64,000 bases of DNA from Euglena gracilis (GCA_039621445.1 CP154954.1:53952155-54016154); one strand, 5' to 3'; counted from the stretch's first letter, positions 1-10,568 are shown. Notes: a model not told the origin generated them from the letters alone. Numbers and translations are program-made.

Positions 1-940
1 CTGGCCGCCAAAGGCGGCCGAGACGGTAATGGATTTTTGCAATTTCTAGAGATGCGATTTCAACTGGTAAGGTGGCAGCTGAAGGCAGCCGAGACGGTAA
101 CGCCCTTTGAAAATGCCATTTTCCAAAATCCCAAAAGTTTCCACTTAATCTCCAAGTCCTTTCTTTTATGGCAAATTGGAGACCCAATCTCCGATGCCAC
201 AAAAATATCTGCTGGTTTGGTTTAATGGTGGCATGCTTCACGACGAAACATTCAACAGAACAAAAAAAAATTTGGGGGGTGTTTGCCCCGCGTCCCCCCG
301 CCCCCCCCCCCCCCGCGTCCCCCCTGCGTCCCAAATGTTGGCGGGACACATTTTTTCATCAACCAAAGGAAAAACAAATTTTAGTGAAGTCAAAGAAAAT
401 TGTGCAGGCATTTGGGCCACAGTCTCCCCCGCGTCCCCCCGCCCCCCCCCCCCGCGTCCCCCCCCGCGTCCCAAACCACCCATTTGGTGATCCTTCCGGC
501 AGAGGCATTGGTGTCACAAGGGGGGGTCGGGGGGGGGCAGCCCCCCCGTTTTGGGAAGGAAAAAGCTTTTTGTGGCACATATGGGTCATGGGCGGGTCAC
601 GGGGGGGGGGGGGGTCACGGGGGGGGGTCACGGGGGTAGCAATGTGGCAATTTTTGACATCATGCCACAAATCCATCACAACTTGGCAGTTTTCAAGCCG
701 CCCAACGGGCGGCAAGAGACGGTGATGACTTTGTGTTTTGGGATTTCAAAAAAGAATGCAAACAAAGAGACAACAAAGGTAACAAACAAAGGTAGTGAGG
801 TTGCCTCCCAAAACCCGTCCCCTCCGACTTATGCATGGAACAAGAAAAATGCATTGCCGCCCAAAGGGCGGTTGGATGGTAATGCATTTTTCCAAAAAAA
901 AGCATCCAAAAGGAGCCAAATTTTTCAACATGTTGTCTAA
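1..940 (+). repeat. Hairpin-module repeat, copy 1
   Basis: This stretch carries several copies of a short palindrome close to GCCGCCCAAAGGGCGGC, followed by a tail close to GAGACGGTA (near 5-30, 80-100, 698-725 and 858-885). The part from about 640 to 905 also contains a stretch reading ATGTGGCAATTTTTG and TTTGTGTTTTGGGATTTC, which recurs at 2935-3060 and, inverted, at 28090-28250. C/G tracts with a CGTCCCCCC tag interrupt it at 280-345 and 420-480. No convincing coding sequence is visible; the many Gly/Pro/Arg open frames come from the homopolymers. Confidence 0.7.
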
Positions 941-1059
941 AATTTGATTATTATAGGCCAATTCAACGTACATCTGCTTCCTGTTACCATCATCATATGA
1001 CTTGGGAAATGGATGGATAATAAAAGCAAATTTCATATTGCAAAAAAATTTTTCCTGCT

Positions 1060-1275
1060 GAAATCCCAGCCGCCCCCCCCCCCGACCCCCACTTTCCACA
1101 CCCCTGATTAGGGGGGGGGGTACCCATGGACCCATGGACATGTGGGGTAAATTGAGTAACCCCCCCCCTAATTGTCACCCCCTCTAATTGTCGCTAGGGG
1201 GGGGGGGGGTAAAACGCTCCCGCACGTTAAGACCCCCTCGGCAGCGGTGTAGAAACAATTTTTTCTCGGGGGGGG
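1060..1275. repeat. C/G homopolymer region
   Basis: A run of poly-C and poly-G tracts separated by short unique text. No gene is seen. Confidence 0.6.
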
Positions 1276-1350
1276 GAGATCCTGGGCCAGAAGCGAAGTT
1301 AGCACCGGCCATAAACAGAAAAATTCCAGAAATAGCACTTTTTCTATACA

Positions 1351-1461
1351 CAAATTGTGGCTGAGCCCAGATTTCAGCCTGAAAACGTGTTCAGCCAGGG
1401 GCCCCCGAAGGGGGCCCCTGAACACGTTTTCAGGCTGAAATCTGGGCTCAGCCACAATTTG
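1351..1461. repeat. 111-bp foldback palindrome, copy 1
   Basis: The left arm starts CAAATTGTGGCTGAGCCC and the right arm ends with its exact complement; the centre is a short loop in a GGGCCCCC-type palindrome. The same foldback sits at 15821-15933. Both lie directly beside the left TTAA of a PHD-finger element. Confidence 0.9.
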
Positions 1462-1575
1462 TTTAAAAACGTGTTCAGAGCCGGCCAAATGCCTGCCCTG
1501 AAATTCGTGGTCATGATTCACGCAAGGGGTCAAAAACGCGAATTTGTGAAATTCGGACCCAAAAAACGATGCCCT

Positions 1576-1715
1576 CACTGAAAACGTGCCTGAACACAGA
1601 TGCCGTCACTGAAAACGTGTCATTGCCACAAATGCCGCCACTGAAAACGTGTCCTTGCCACAGATGCCGTCACTGAAAACGTGTCATTGCCACAAATGCC
1701 GTCACTGAAAACGTT
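1576..1715 (+). repeat. 32-bp tandem repeat, left array of copy 1
   Basis: About four units of 32 bp with the core TCACTGAAAACGTGTCATTG followed by CCACAAATGCCG. The array lies just inside the left TIR; a matching array lies inside the right TIR. Confidence 0.9.
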
Positions 1716-1767
1716 TCACCCCCCCTTTTTTCTTTCTTTTTTTTCTTTTTCCCGCAGCCCTGCCAAT

Positions 1768-2244
1768 ATGGCTAAACGCACGGCAAACTTTGTGAATGGT
1801 CTTTTGCCACCTCCCCCTAGGACGGAACTGTTCCTGGCTGCTCTTGCGGTATACCAGCAAGATGCCAAGAAGCCGAAGGTTGACCCCCTTCATGGCACCT
1901 TGCTGGCACAGGGCAATACAAAGAAAAAGTCCGGCACCCTGGGTGCAGAGCTTGCTGCTGTTGCCAACTGTTTGGAGTTCGCCAAACTGTGTCAACATCG
2001 GCAAGCCTGTTATCCTGAGCTGGATGCTTTCTTTGTTGCCTGGACGGGATGGGAGCTGGAACCCAGCCTGTTGTTCGATGAGGCGAGCGTCATTGAACAA
2101 TGTGTGGCTCAACGTGACCAACTGACCAACCCCTGTGCCCCGTGCTGTGTCCCGACTGCCTATGAAACAGGAGAAATGCGGTTTTTGTGGTGTTGCCATT
2201 CCGAAAAATCCAAATTGTGTGGAGCTGAACAAGGTTGTCTGTGA
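1768..2244 (+). CDS. Element-encoded protein of unknown function, copy 1
   Basis: 158 codons from ATG at 1768, just downstream of a pyrimidine tract and a CCCGCAG that could be a splice acceptor. The protein starts MAKRTANFVNG and contains a proline run, then a helical segment ending in FFVAWTGWELEP. It is nearly identical to the product at 16175-16690 up to about residue 116 (CVAQR). After that, copy 1 lacks about 158 bp and its frame runs into different residues, so its C-terminus is probably not native. A distant relative is encoded on the minus strand at 18093-18404. I do not recognise the family. Conservation across two element types argues for real coding. Confidence 0.65.
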   Translation: MAKRTANFVNGLLPPPPRTELFLAALAVYQQDAKKPKVDPLHGTLLAQGNTKKKSGTLGAELAAVANCLEFAKLCQHRQACYPELDAFFVAWTGWELEPSLLFDEASVIEQCVAQRDQLTNPCAPCCVPTAYETGEMRFLWCCHSEKSKLCGAEQGCL

Positions 2245-2338
2245 CGCCTGCGGTTTGGCATATCATTTTCATTGCCAAGATTTGCGGCGGCCACCAAAGT
2301 ATGGCTCTTTTTTGTGTAAAGCCTGTCGTGTGCCGTGA
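2135..2338 (+). CDS. PHD-like zinc finger, copy 1
   Basis: 67 codons; the first dozen or so may be read-through from an intron or the other frame. Cysteines and histidine appear in the order CGFC, a later VCDAC, YHFHC, and CKAC near the end. This C4HC3-like spacing fits a PHD finger or the cross-brace zinc-binding domain at the C-terminus of piggyBac transposases. The finger follows the 1768-2244 protein in another frame, so in life they may be one protein joined by splicing, or a frameshift may separate them. The copy at 16590-16904 keeps the same cysteines except one DAC to GAC change beside a ligand. Function is likely DNA, histone or protein binding, which is inference. Confidence 0.6.
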   Translation: MPRAVSRLPMKQEKCGFCGVAIPKNPNCVELNKVVCDACGLAYHFHCQDLRRPPKYGSFLCKACRVP

Positions 2339-2493
2339 TTTTCGTCCCTTCCCTGTCCTTGTGCCAAGGCAACCAAGCCTTCTTGTTGTCGTGTTGTAGA
2401 GTGCCCCCGACCCGCCTCACCTGTTGAGGACCACCCGGCCTCTCAACCGCACTCCGATTTTTCATGACAGCGTTTTTTGCTTTTTACTCAGGG

Positions 2494-2655
2494 TTGCCAC
2501 AAATGCCCTCATTGAAAACGTGTCATTGCCACAAATGCCGTCACTGAAAACGTGTCCTTGCCACAGATGCCGTCACTGAAAACGTGTCATTGCCACAAAT
2601 GCCGTCACTGAAAACGTGTCATTGCCACAAATGCCGTCATTGAAAACGTGTTCAT
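2494..2655 (+). repeat. 32-bp tandem repeat, right array of copy 1
   Basis: About five 32-bp units of the same type as at 1576-1715, running directly into the right TIR. Confidence 0.9.
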
Positions 2656-2844
2656 GACCACGAATTTCAGGGCAGGCATTTGGCGGGCTGAACACGTTTT
2701 TAAAAATTTTCGGCGCCAAAGGCGCCAAAAAGTATCCATTCCCCCATGGGGTGACCCCCCGGGGGGGGGGGGCTCGGCGGGACCCACCCACCCTACCCCT
2801 CCTCCCCCCGGGGTCCACGACTGAAAAAACCCCTGTTACCAAAG

Positions 2845-3425
2845 TCGTTTGTGTGTGTTGTTTTCTTTTTGCCGCCCAAAGGGCGGCGAGACGGTAGCAC
2901 TTGTTTCAAAGAAGGCATTAAACGTTACAAAAAAATGTGGCAATTTTTGGGTATCATGCCAATTTGGCATTTTGACACCGTCACAATTTGAAAGCTTTCG
3001 AGCTGCAACGGGCGGCAAGATGGTGTTGCCTTTTGTGTTTTGGGATTTCAAACGAGTGCAAAATGCGAAAAAGAGCCCTCGGGGCCATTTTGTATGGAAC
3101 AAAAAAATATTTTGCCGCCCGAAGGGCGGCTGGACGGTAGTGCAATTTTCCAAGAACATTCCCCAAAAAGAGCCAAATTTGTCAACAGAAATGGTTTGCT
3201 CTTTTAAAAAAATCAACATTAGAAGCCAAGTCAAGGTACATGTGTTTCCTGTTGCCACTCAAAGGGCGGCAAGAAGGGAGTGGAGATATTCACAAACAAC
3301 AACTTCAGACTGAAAAAAGGAAGACTTTATCCCCTCCGACCATGAGTTTTGGGCTTGTTTGGCCGCCCGAAGGGCGGCAAGACGGTAGCGATGTCCAACA
3401 ACAAAAACACCCAAAAGTTCAATGA
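2845..3425 (+). repeat. Hairpin-module repeat, copy 2
   Basis: At least four palindromes of the form GCCGCCCRAAGGGCGGC, each followed by an ACGGTAG-like tail (2870, 3112, 3360; degenerate near 3008 and 3262). It shares the ATGTGGCAATTTTTG and TTTTGGGATTTCAAA blocks with 640-780. No coding sequence is visible. Confidence 0.75.
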
Positions 3426-3479
3426 AAAGTTGGGTTCTTAATTCTTAATGTGAAAGAATTTTTTCACAAAGTGCAAAAA

Positions 3480-3870
3480 AAATTTGGAGGGTAACTTTTT
3501 TCTGGGGGGCGAAAAAAATTTGAGTCAAAAAATCCTCAGGGGGGCAAAAAAATCTCGGGGGGCGGCCGCCCCCCCTGCCCTCCCAGTTAGTTTCTACACC
3601 AATGCCCCTTGGGAGCCAAAATCCCAGGGGGGGTCTCATATGGGGGGGTCTTATATGGGGGCGGTTTTATATGGGGGGGCATATTACCATGACCCCCACC
3701 ATATAAGGCCCCCCCCCATATAAGACGGCCCCGTGGCCGGCCGAAGGCCGGCCCTTTGGCCGGGACCGACCCCCCCATATAAGACCCCCCCCCATATAAG
3801 ACCCCCCCCTAGGATTTTGGCTCCCGAGGGGGGGTCTTATATGGGGGGGGGCATGGTAGCATGACCCCAG
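3480..3870. repeat. Inverted arrays of TCTTATATGGGGGG
   Basis: The tag TCTTATATGGGGGG occurs several times on one strand (3640-3690, 3835-3850) and as its complement between (3705-3810). The arms flank a compact palindrome, GGCCGGCCGAAGGCCGGCC, at 3733-3751. Arrays with the same plan but different tags occur elsewhere in the window. Confidence 0.75.
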
Positions 3871-3892
3871 TCTAGTTGCCATAATTTTTTTT

Positions 3893-4260
3893 TCAGTCGC
3901 GAGCGGCTGGATTTCTAGTTCCGAATCACCTCATTTGACCCCCAACTCCCCACCAGGCCCAAGTTATTCACCCACGAACGGGTCCAAAATGAGTAGGATT
4001 GGCCCCCCCTCTTCAGATTCTGCCATGTTGCCGGCGTCCAAAAATCGGTCAAAAAATCGATTTTCCGAAAATATCTCGAGAAAACATACATTATTTCCAG
4101 AAATGTCGGTCTGTACCCCCGGAGGCCCTCTCGCCCCCCCCCGTTCGCCGTTTTGGTCCAATTTTGGCGAGCACGGCCATCTCAGGTCCAGCCGAGATCC
4201 AACCCCCCCCCCCCCCCGCTTTTGGGATGGCTAGCCATCTCAAAAATCCTAGACCGGGCC
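3893..4260 (+). repeat. Dispersed repeat R3, copy 1
   Basis: Recognised by TCGCGAGCGGCTGGATTTCT, then GACCCCCAACTCCCC and AGTTATTCACCCACGAACG. The same order recurs at 43270-43400 and, inverted, at 20170-20320, with a partial copy near 25300-25360. No gene is seen. Confidence 0.7.
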
Positions 4261-4409
4261 TGCAACCCCCCAGGGACCTCAAGGAGATGAATGGCGGTGG
4301 TCCATATTGAAAAAAATGGAAAGAAAAGCAGCCAAGATCCTGAGAACAAAAAAATTCACTTCCCCTCTTTGAAGTATTTGAGTTGGGGAACTCCCCCCAC
4401 TCCAGGCTC

Positions 4410-5055
4410 ATTGGAGGGGGGGGGTCACAGGGGGGGGTCACGGTGTTTTTTGCAGTTTCAAAAACCCTTAAGGGGGGCATTTCAACTCCAAAATGTGGCC
4501 AAAACATGCCCTCACCCCCGACAACCTGCCAAAAAATGTCCAAAATGAAGCTGTAATGGGTCAAATATGACACCGAAAAGAATATGTTGCTCCTTGTGCA
4601 AGCCGTGGTGGACGCTCACTCTCTTCAACGAGTCCATCGACAGGGTCGAACAATTTTTGCAATTACAATTGGGGATCCGAACGATTACAAACGGGGGTGG
4701 TTCGGGTCACGGGGGTCACGGGGGGGGTCACGGGGGGGGGGTCACGCGGGGAACACCACATTTTTTTGTGGCAAAATTAGGAATCACCGAGGAATCACCA
4801 GAATTTTTGTGGAAAAATTCCACAAATTAGGAATCCCCACACCTAAAATTAGGAATTTGACACCAAATTAGGAATCACCAAGCCCAAATTTGAAATTTTT
4901 ACACCTCAAAAATAGGAATCTACATAAGAATTTTATCAAATCAGGCATCACCGGCCAAAAATTTTCCCTACAAAATTTCGCCAAAAAGGGTCCTTGTTCG
5001 GGTCACGGGGGGGGTCACGGGGGGGGGGTCACGGGGGGGGTCACGAGGGTAACAC
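4410..5055 (+). repeat. GTCACGGGG arrays around a TTAGGAATCACC repeat
   Basis: GTCACGGGGG tracts at 4425-4445, 4697-4745 and 5000-5048 bracket a stretch with repeated AAATTAGGAATC. The same combination, inverted, forms the outer parts of the composite structure at 11470-14620. Confidence 0.65.
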
Positions 5056-5860
5056 CCCCAACGATGAATGCCCTTTAAGTTTTCCTGTCGTTATGACGTC
5101 GTTGTCAAGTTTGGGACGGTTTAGGATGGAAGTGAACTTCTTAGGCGGCGTTTCTCCATCATGCTTTTGTGCTGCAAAATGGGGGAAATTCGTCGAAACC
5201 TTGAACCAGCTGTCTGTTTGTTTGCTGTTGAAGAAATAGAAAATTATTGAGACCAATTGTCACTCCCAACCCCCTGTCTGCCTTTCTGTCTGCCTTTCTG
5301 CCTTCAATAGGGGCGACAATGTGTTACAGGAGAAGAAAGGATCCTTTTTGGTATGGAGTTAAGTGAGCAATTTCCCCCGTTCAAATCAACATAGAGCCTT
5401 TTTGCAATCACTGTGCAGGTGCCAGTGCGTCACAATAGTATTTAAAAAAAAATACACGGTGGGTAGCACGGCTTCACCCAAACCGTGCCCCGGGCCCAGG
5501 GAATGGTCTCTTTTGGCCCTCGCCACAAGAGGAACCCCCTTGTGACTCCCTGTGCCGCCACAGGTCGCGGGTTGCTTACAGTGTGGGTGTAATGTACAAA
5601 AGAGTGCAGAGTGATAATTGTTCAGGGTGCGAAGGTTAGTGGTTAGAGGAAGATGAGCAAAGGTCACTTTCAATATGTATTGGGGAGGGGGGCGTTTGTA
5701 CCTCTTTCGTTTTTGGCTTTTGTGTGTTTTGCTTCTTTCCGCGTCTTTGTGACCCGTTGATTTGTCTTTGGCTCGGCTTGTGGGCTCTGCTCAATCACCA
5801 TGCCATTCCCGATCGCGAGATCTGCTCATTCTTAAATTGATAACGTCTTCAATCAACATC
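5056..5860. other. Sequence of no recognised function upstream of the tRNA
   Basis: Ordinary-complexity sequence without the homopolymers seen on either side. I found no protein with family features; the open frames are short and lack motifs. Confidence 0.5.
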
Positions 5861-5933
5861 GGTCGTGTGGCGCAATGGATAGCGCGTCGGGCTTCGGACC
5901 CGACGGTTGCAGGTTCGAGTCCTGTCACGATCG
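5861..5933 (+). tRNA. tRNA-Arg (anticodon UCG)
   Basis: A complete 73-base cloverleaf. Acceptor arms GGTCGTG and CACGATC pair with one G-T wobble, and the D stem is GCGC/GCGC. The anticodon stem TCGGG/CCCGA encloses the loop CTTCGGA, giving anticodon TCG, which reads CGA arginine codons. The T arm is GCAGG, TTCGAGT, CCTGT, and the discriminator is G. Internal promoter boxes are intact: A box near 5868-5878 and B box GGTTCGAGTCC at 5912-5922. There is no intron and no encoded CCA. It is the only RNA gene I recognise here. Confidence 0.97.
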
Positions 5934-5953
5934 TGTTCTAGCTTGGACCTCGC

Positions 5954-5959
5954 TTTTTT
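5954..5959 (+). terminator. RNA polymerase III T-run terminator
   Basis: Six T residues about 20 bases after the tRNA end, the usual eukaryotic Pol III stop signal. Confidence 0.8.
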
Positions 5960-7020
5960 CCACATTCTGGACAGAAAATCAACCGACTTTATCATTGAAC
6001 TTTATCACAAAACTGACTTTTGGCATTTAGAAGGAAAGACCACTCAAATTGCTGACCTCTCATCTGCGATCATCGATGCGATGTGACCGAAGTCACTCGC
6101 TGCCTCACGCTCCGAGAGGAAAGCTGCCAGTCATCATCGTGGCTGTTGAAGATTGTAGTGTTCTCTGTGAATCGGACTGATACTTCCTCAAGAAATGATC
6201 CTTGTGGAGTACAGTCTTGCAGATACACAGAATTGAGTTACACTTAACAGTTGCAGGGAAACATGGTTGGCTTGTGGTTCACAGGTGGCTAGGAAACCTA
6301 ACGATCTGCGCGATGTGCTATGTCGCGCTCTCGCACCACAGCATCACCTCATCTGGACCACACAATTTCATCCGGACCATTTTGACCAGTCCATCACATT
6401 CAAGAGTGTTGTTGTTCAATTGTGTGCAGGGCATGGGGATGGGAACAGCCCGGTGGGGGACTTTTTTGGACAGAACCCTAGAAAAATGCGTCCAAACTGG
6501 CAAATTCATGGATTTATTTTGTAATGATTTAACTTAATTTACTTGGGGGCGTCCGTTACCAAAGTGCTATTTTGAGCGGTTGGGTCGGGGTAAGTTCGGT
6601 TTGGTTTGGTAAAGCATCGTTGTTCACCAAAAAATGACGTTTTACCATTTTGAGAGGAAAAAGAGAAAATAGCCCCAAAGCTCATTCCCCCAGATGTGAG
6701 AGAAATATGGTGGTGAAAACACCTTTGTTCCTTTTCTTTCCTCTTGTGCGAATTGGGGGTATGAACAATTTTTTCCCTTATTTTTCTAGGGGTGGTCGGT
6801 GGAAATGGTGTTGGTCGAAATGGGGGGGTATTGATAGAAGAATCATCACTCATCTCTCACCTGTCAATTTTCTTTCCACAGGCACATAGAATGGTTTTTC
6901 TTGATGGAGGTCTCTTGCCTTCACTGCTGACAGGTAGCTTTGGATTGGCAGCCAGCTGCATGCTCACGCGATGTTATTTCAATTCCTTCATCCCTCCAAA
7001 AATATGCTTTGTTCGACGGA
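5960..7020. other. Sequence of no recognised function
   Basis: Mostly non-repetitive, mixed-complexity DNA. Open frames up to 111 codons exist but show no domain, bias or homology to other parts of the window. Confidence 0.45.
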
Positions 7021-7034
7021 TATATTATGTACAT

Positions 7035-7320
7035 ATATACCATGCCCCCCCCCATTGTGTACCCCCCCCATTGTGTACCCCCTGGGGGGGGGGGGAGGTA
7101 CATAATGGGGGGGGTAGCACCACCTTCTCCCATGTCCCGCCAAAGAAAAACTTGCCCCCCCCATTGTGTACCTCCCCCCCATTATGTACCTCCTGCCCGG
7201 TTTTGGCCTCCCGGGGGGAGGTACATAAAGGGGGGGGGGCATGGTATGTGGCAGCTCCTAAATATATGCCCCCCCTCCGGGGGGGGGGGGGGGCATGTAG
7301 TTGGGAGAGGGGGGTCCAAA
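7035..7320. repeat. Inverted arrays of GTACATAATGGGGG
   Basis: Units CCCCATTGTGTACC on the left and GGTACATAATGGGG on the right, repeated twice with central C/G palindromes. It has the same plan as 3480-3870 with a different tag. Confidence 0.75.
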
Positions 7321-7339
7321 TTTTTTTGCATTATGGATG

Positions 7340-7450
7340 GCGTTCGGTCAGGGTTACGAGTTCGGCCTAACTTTAGGCTTGACTCATACACCTAACGCTT
7401 ATCTTAAGTTAGGCCTAACCCTGCTCCTAACTCCCAACCCCAACCCAATT
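7340..7450. repeat. Degenerate telomere-like TTAGGN sequence
   Basis: Scattered TTAGGC, CCTAAC and AACCCCAACCC motifs on both strands. There is no true array, so it could be an old interstitial remnant. Confidence 0.35.
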
Positions 7451-7494
7451 CCATCCATAGGGGGTTGCTCCCCTGTGACCCTTTGGAGGTTAGA

Positions 7495-7690
7495 TACAGC
7501 AGGGGGGGGCTGAGGGGGGGCGAGCGGCCGCGCAGGGGGGGAGGGGGGGGTCCGAAAACGTTAGGTGAGTTTTATGTTTGGCACAGCAGGGGGGGGGGGG
7601 GCGGAAGGGGGGGCGAGCGGCCGTGCAGGGGCCACACGGGGGGGGGGGGCGGACCCCCCCCGCCCCCCGAGCGGCGCGCCCCCCCTGTGA
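7495..7690. repeat. GCGAGCGGCCGYGCAGGGG repeats
   Basis: The motif occurs twice here within poly-G and again near 8752-8775 and 8940-8965. It is GC-rich and palindromic, with no gene. Confidence 0.5.
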
Positions 7691-7762
7691 CCCTGGCAAT
7701 CAAGGGTTTCATCTCCCACCGCCCGCAGGAGTTTTTTTTTGCAAAATAGAATAGAAGGTGAG

Positions 7763-7985
7763 CACCCTCACCCCCCCTCAAAGTGTCCCACCCTTCAGAG
7801 TGGCCAATTTTTTTTTTGGCAAATCTGGTTTCCCCCCCTCAAAGTGGCCACTTTCTTTTGACGCCGAACCCGCCGAAGCCCAAAAAATTGCCCCCCCCCC
7901 CCAAAGTGTCCCCTCCCCCAGAGTGGCCGTTTTGGGGTCCCGTGGTGCTTGGAGGGTGGCCACTTTGAGGCGGGGGGTGAGGGTA
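7763..7985 (+). mobile_element. MITE-like element with ends ACCCTCACCCCCCCTCAAAG, copy 1
   Basis: The left end reads CACCCTCACCCCCCCTCAAAG and the right end CACTTTGAGGCGGGGGGTGA, a near-perfect inverted pair. The interior carries CAAAGTGGCCA units and GCC-rich short palindromes. Related copies are at 10569-10796 and 27818-27960. No coding capacity. Confidence 0.7.
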
Positions 7986-8049
7986 TTTTTCACATTTTTT
8001 TGAATTTTTTTTGAAAAATCGTCAAAATTTGGCTCGTGCCAAAGGCAAT

Positions 8050-8520
8050 GCTGGACCCCCCCTCAGGCATTTGCTTAAGGGATTGCAGTAACCCCCCCGG
8101 GGGGGGGGGGGCTGGACTGCAGCTAGTCCAAATTTGGCTAGTGGGTTTTCCAGTTCACCCCCCCCCCCGGGGGGGGGGGTCTGCTAGCAGGGCTAGCTAG
8201 TGGGAAAAATTTTTCCAGTGACCGGCGCGAAGCGCCGAAAATTTTTTTTGGGACCCCCAAAAATGGCCAAAAATGCCCGTTTTTGGCCATTTTTGGAAAT
8301 TTTTGGAACAAAATCAGCCAAAAACCTATTAAAAACCTCATTTTTCCTCCGGCGCGCAGCGCCGGAGGAAAATTTTTTTCCAGTCCGGGGGACCCCCGGA
8401 CCCCCCCCCCCCCGGGGGGGGGGGGGGGGGGTCTAGCTAGTCCACTTTTTCCAGTGTCTAGCCGATTGGCTAGCCAGTACCCCCCCCCCCCGGGGGTCCT
8501 TAAGCAAAAGCCTGCCCCCC
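8050..8520. repeat. Palindrome-rich CTAGCTAGTCC repeat
   Basis: Several CTAGCTAGTCC/CCAGTG motifs and small GC palindromes, including CGGCGCGAAGCGCCG at 8222 and GCCGGAGG-type arms at 8347-8372. A degenerate relative occurs at 32920-33240, with shared AGCAAAAGCCTG and TTTTTCCAGT blocks. Confidence 0.6.
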
Positions 8521-9030
8521 CTCCTCCCCCCCTACCTCATCTCCAATTCCTAACCTTTTTTTCAACTGGTGATCAACTTTCTCGTGTTCTCGTGCGTCTG
8601 CCATGGGTGTTTCGCCAGATGACCTCCTTCGTATGTTATCTTTAGATGAGTGAGAACAAGGAGACGTGTTCCAAAGTTTCCTTTTGCTTTGCCTTTTTTC
8701 ACATTGTGGGCATTGGAGACTAAGCACGGCAGGGGGGGGGGCTGAGGGGGGGGGCGAGCAGCTGTGCGGGGGGTAGGAGGGGTCCGAGGGCGGCCGCGCG
8801 GCCGGCGCGCGGCCTATTTTCGGGTCCAAAAAGTGGTCATTTTGGCCATTTTCGGGCCATTTTTGCTCAAAAAAATGCTTTCTTCTTGGGCATCCTAGGC
8901 ACGGTGGGGACGGTGGGGGGAGGGGGGGGTCGAGGGGGGGGTGAGCGGCCGCGCAGGGGGCGCGGGGGGGGGAGGGGGGGTCCCGGACCCCCCCCGAGCG
9001 GCACGCCTAGCCCCCATTGCCTCCCCTGTG
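8521..9030. other. Mixed repeat DNA without a gene
   Basis: Contains the second pair of GCGAGCGGCCGCGCAGGGG motifs and GC palindromes. I see no coding sequence. Confidence 0.4.
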
Positions 9031-9044
9031 ACCAGGGCTGGATT

Positions 9045-9125
9045 GAAGTGGAGAGAAGTTCTCAAACTTCAACCTCACTTCAACCTCAATCTAACTTCTT
9101 CCAACTTCAATCCAAATCCCGCCCC
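9045..9125. repeat. CTTCAACCTCACTTCAACCT repeat, copy 1
   Basis: A GGCTGGATTGAAGTGG block is followed by repeats of TTCAACCTC. An inverted or related copy is at 10245-10350. Confidence 0.6.
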
Positions 9126-9414
9126 ACCGGAAGATGAGTATTTGATGTGTTCTCCATGTGTGTTGCCCTTGAATGAACCATTTGAGTGCCCCAAATGACA
9201 AACCTGGCAAACCTAAATGGAAGCACTAAAATCCAACCCCATTGTAAAATGCAAGGGAGGATTAAAGCAGTGTAAACTTTGCAACAGCTTCCTTGTTATC
9301 ACATATGAATCACTCAGTGGGTCAGCGGACGGTCAATGCAGGTTCCAAAAGGAACGAGCCTCGGAGCATTCTTCCTCCGAGGACGTTGGCACCATAGCTG
9401 GCACTTCGTTTAAA

Positions 9415-9850
9415 ACGAAGTCAAAAAAAAACACGTGTTTTTTTTAAAAAAACATGTTTTTTTTTAAAAAAACATGTTTTTTTAAAAAAAAAATAAAAAA
9501 AACGCCATTGAGGGTCCACGGCAAAAAAAAATTTTGCCTTTAATTTTAGCTTTTTTTGCCCATCCTCAGGCAGAGAAAGACACCAAATTTGGGATGTTTC
9601 AAGTTGAAACATCCCAAAATGGCAGAAAAATGCCCTATTTTGACCATTCTTGTTGAAGACCTCCAAAAGTATTGGTTTTCAAGTCATTTGAGCTAAGATT
9701 GGTTCACCCTTGCGATCAAAGGCAAAATTTGGACCATCATTTTCCCCTTTGTTTTTTTTTGCCGTTTTTTTTTGCCTGTTTTTTTTAATAAAAAACAAAA
9801 AAAACGTTTTTTAAAAAAAATCAAAAAAACGCCAGTTATGGTTGGCACAC
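9415..9850. repeat. A/T homopolymer region
   Basis: Alternating poly-A and poly-T with ACATG and ACGC tags; long stretches can fold back. Similar sequence occurs at 20735-21080. No gene. Confidence 0.6.
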
Positions 9851-9930
9851 TAAGGTCCACAAATGTAGGCCTCTTTCGACATCCTCTGGACTCACCATGA
9901 GGACACCCAGGTGTTTTTTCCGCAACGTTG

Positions 9931-10290
9931 TTACAAGTTCACCAGAATTTGACAGATTTTACAAATTTTGACGAGTTTTGGCCATTTTTCGGAGGATTTT
10001 GAGGAGCCATCAGGAGCCATTCCGCCTTCCTCCAAGACTTTTAGCCCTTCATCAATCCATGCTTGATAACATAATTTGCACCTCACCCGCAACGGAGCAC
10101 CATATGCCTCAAAGTAACGTGCTAGATCCATATTCCTCTTTCCTTGGTGGCCCTTGGCAAAACAAATCCGTTTCGGTGGATTGGCAGTGCCATCAGCCAT
10201 TTCTAAGGAAGGAACAAAGTCATTTAGGTCATAAAAATGCAAGTGTTTCCCAGGTTGAAGTTGGGAGAAGTTTTGAAACTTCAACCTCAC
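9931..10290 (-). CDS. Hypothetical protein fragment
   Basis: 119 codons read on the minus strand. Unlike nearby frames, its central part has mixed, protein-like composition: KRICFAKGHQGKRNMDLARY, then VRCKLCYQAWIDEGL. The pair CKLC and a later CKIC could be zinc ligands. The N-terminal part is read from the TTCAACCTC repeat, so the real start is probably an exon boundary inside the frame. It may be a remnant of a transposon gene. I do not recognise the family, and no neighbouring exon was found. Confidence 0.35.
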   Translation of the reverse strand: MRLKFQNFSQLQPGKHLHFYDLNDFVPSLEMADGTANPPKRICFAKGHQGKRNMDLARYFEAYGAPLRVRCKLCYQAWIDEGLKVLEEGGMAPDGSSKSSEKWPKLVKICKICQILVNL

Positions 10291-10350
10291 TTCAACCTCA
10301 ACCTCAATCCTCCTCTTCTCTTGAAAACTTCAATCCAGCCCTGCTGTGAC
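10245..10350. repeat. CTTCAACCTCACTTCAACCT repeat, copy 2
   Basis: Shares the TTCAACCTC and TTCAATCCAGCCCTG blocks with 9045-9125. Confidence 0.6.
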
Positions 10351-10354
10351 CTCC

Positions 10355-10500
10355 CTTGTGACCAACCCCTGTGACCCCCCCCCCCTGTGACCCCACTGTG
10401 ACCCCGGCCCACCCCCATAACGCAAAAAAAAATCGGATTCCCCTCTCCCAACTACATGGCCCCCCCCCCCCCCCCGGTCGGGGGGGCATATAGTTAGTTG
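10355..10500. repeat. GTGACC arrays and ACTACATGGCCCC palindrome
   Basis: TGTGACCCC units at 10340-10405 are followed by a C-tract/G-tract pair flanked by AACTACATGG and CATATAGTTAG. Confidence 0.5.
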
Positions 10501-10568
10501 GGTGCTACGATACATGTATATGACTTTTTTCCGTTGGTGGAAAATATTCCACCAACTTAACCCCGCCT

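Larger units (their letters stand above)
1467..2699 (+). mobile_element. TTAA-flanked TIR element with PHD-finger protein, copy 1
   Basis: The element is bounded by TTAA at 1463-1466 and 2700-2703. Its terminal inverted repeats begin AAACGTGTTCAG and run for about 50 bases, including GCCTGCCCTGAAATTCGTGG. Inside both ends is a 32-bp tandem repeat. The interior encodes a short protein (1768-2244) and a PHD-like finger (2135-2338). No DDE transposase is visible, so it is probably non-autonomous or uses an unrecognised enzyme. TTAA targets are typical of piggyBac and Kolobok elements, and piggyBac transposases end in a cysteine-rich zinc-binding domain; assignment to either group is inference. 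A second copy lies at 15939-17272. Confidence 0.85.
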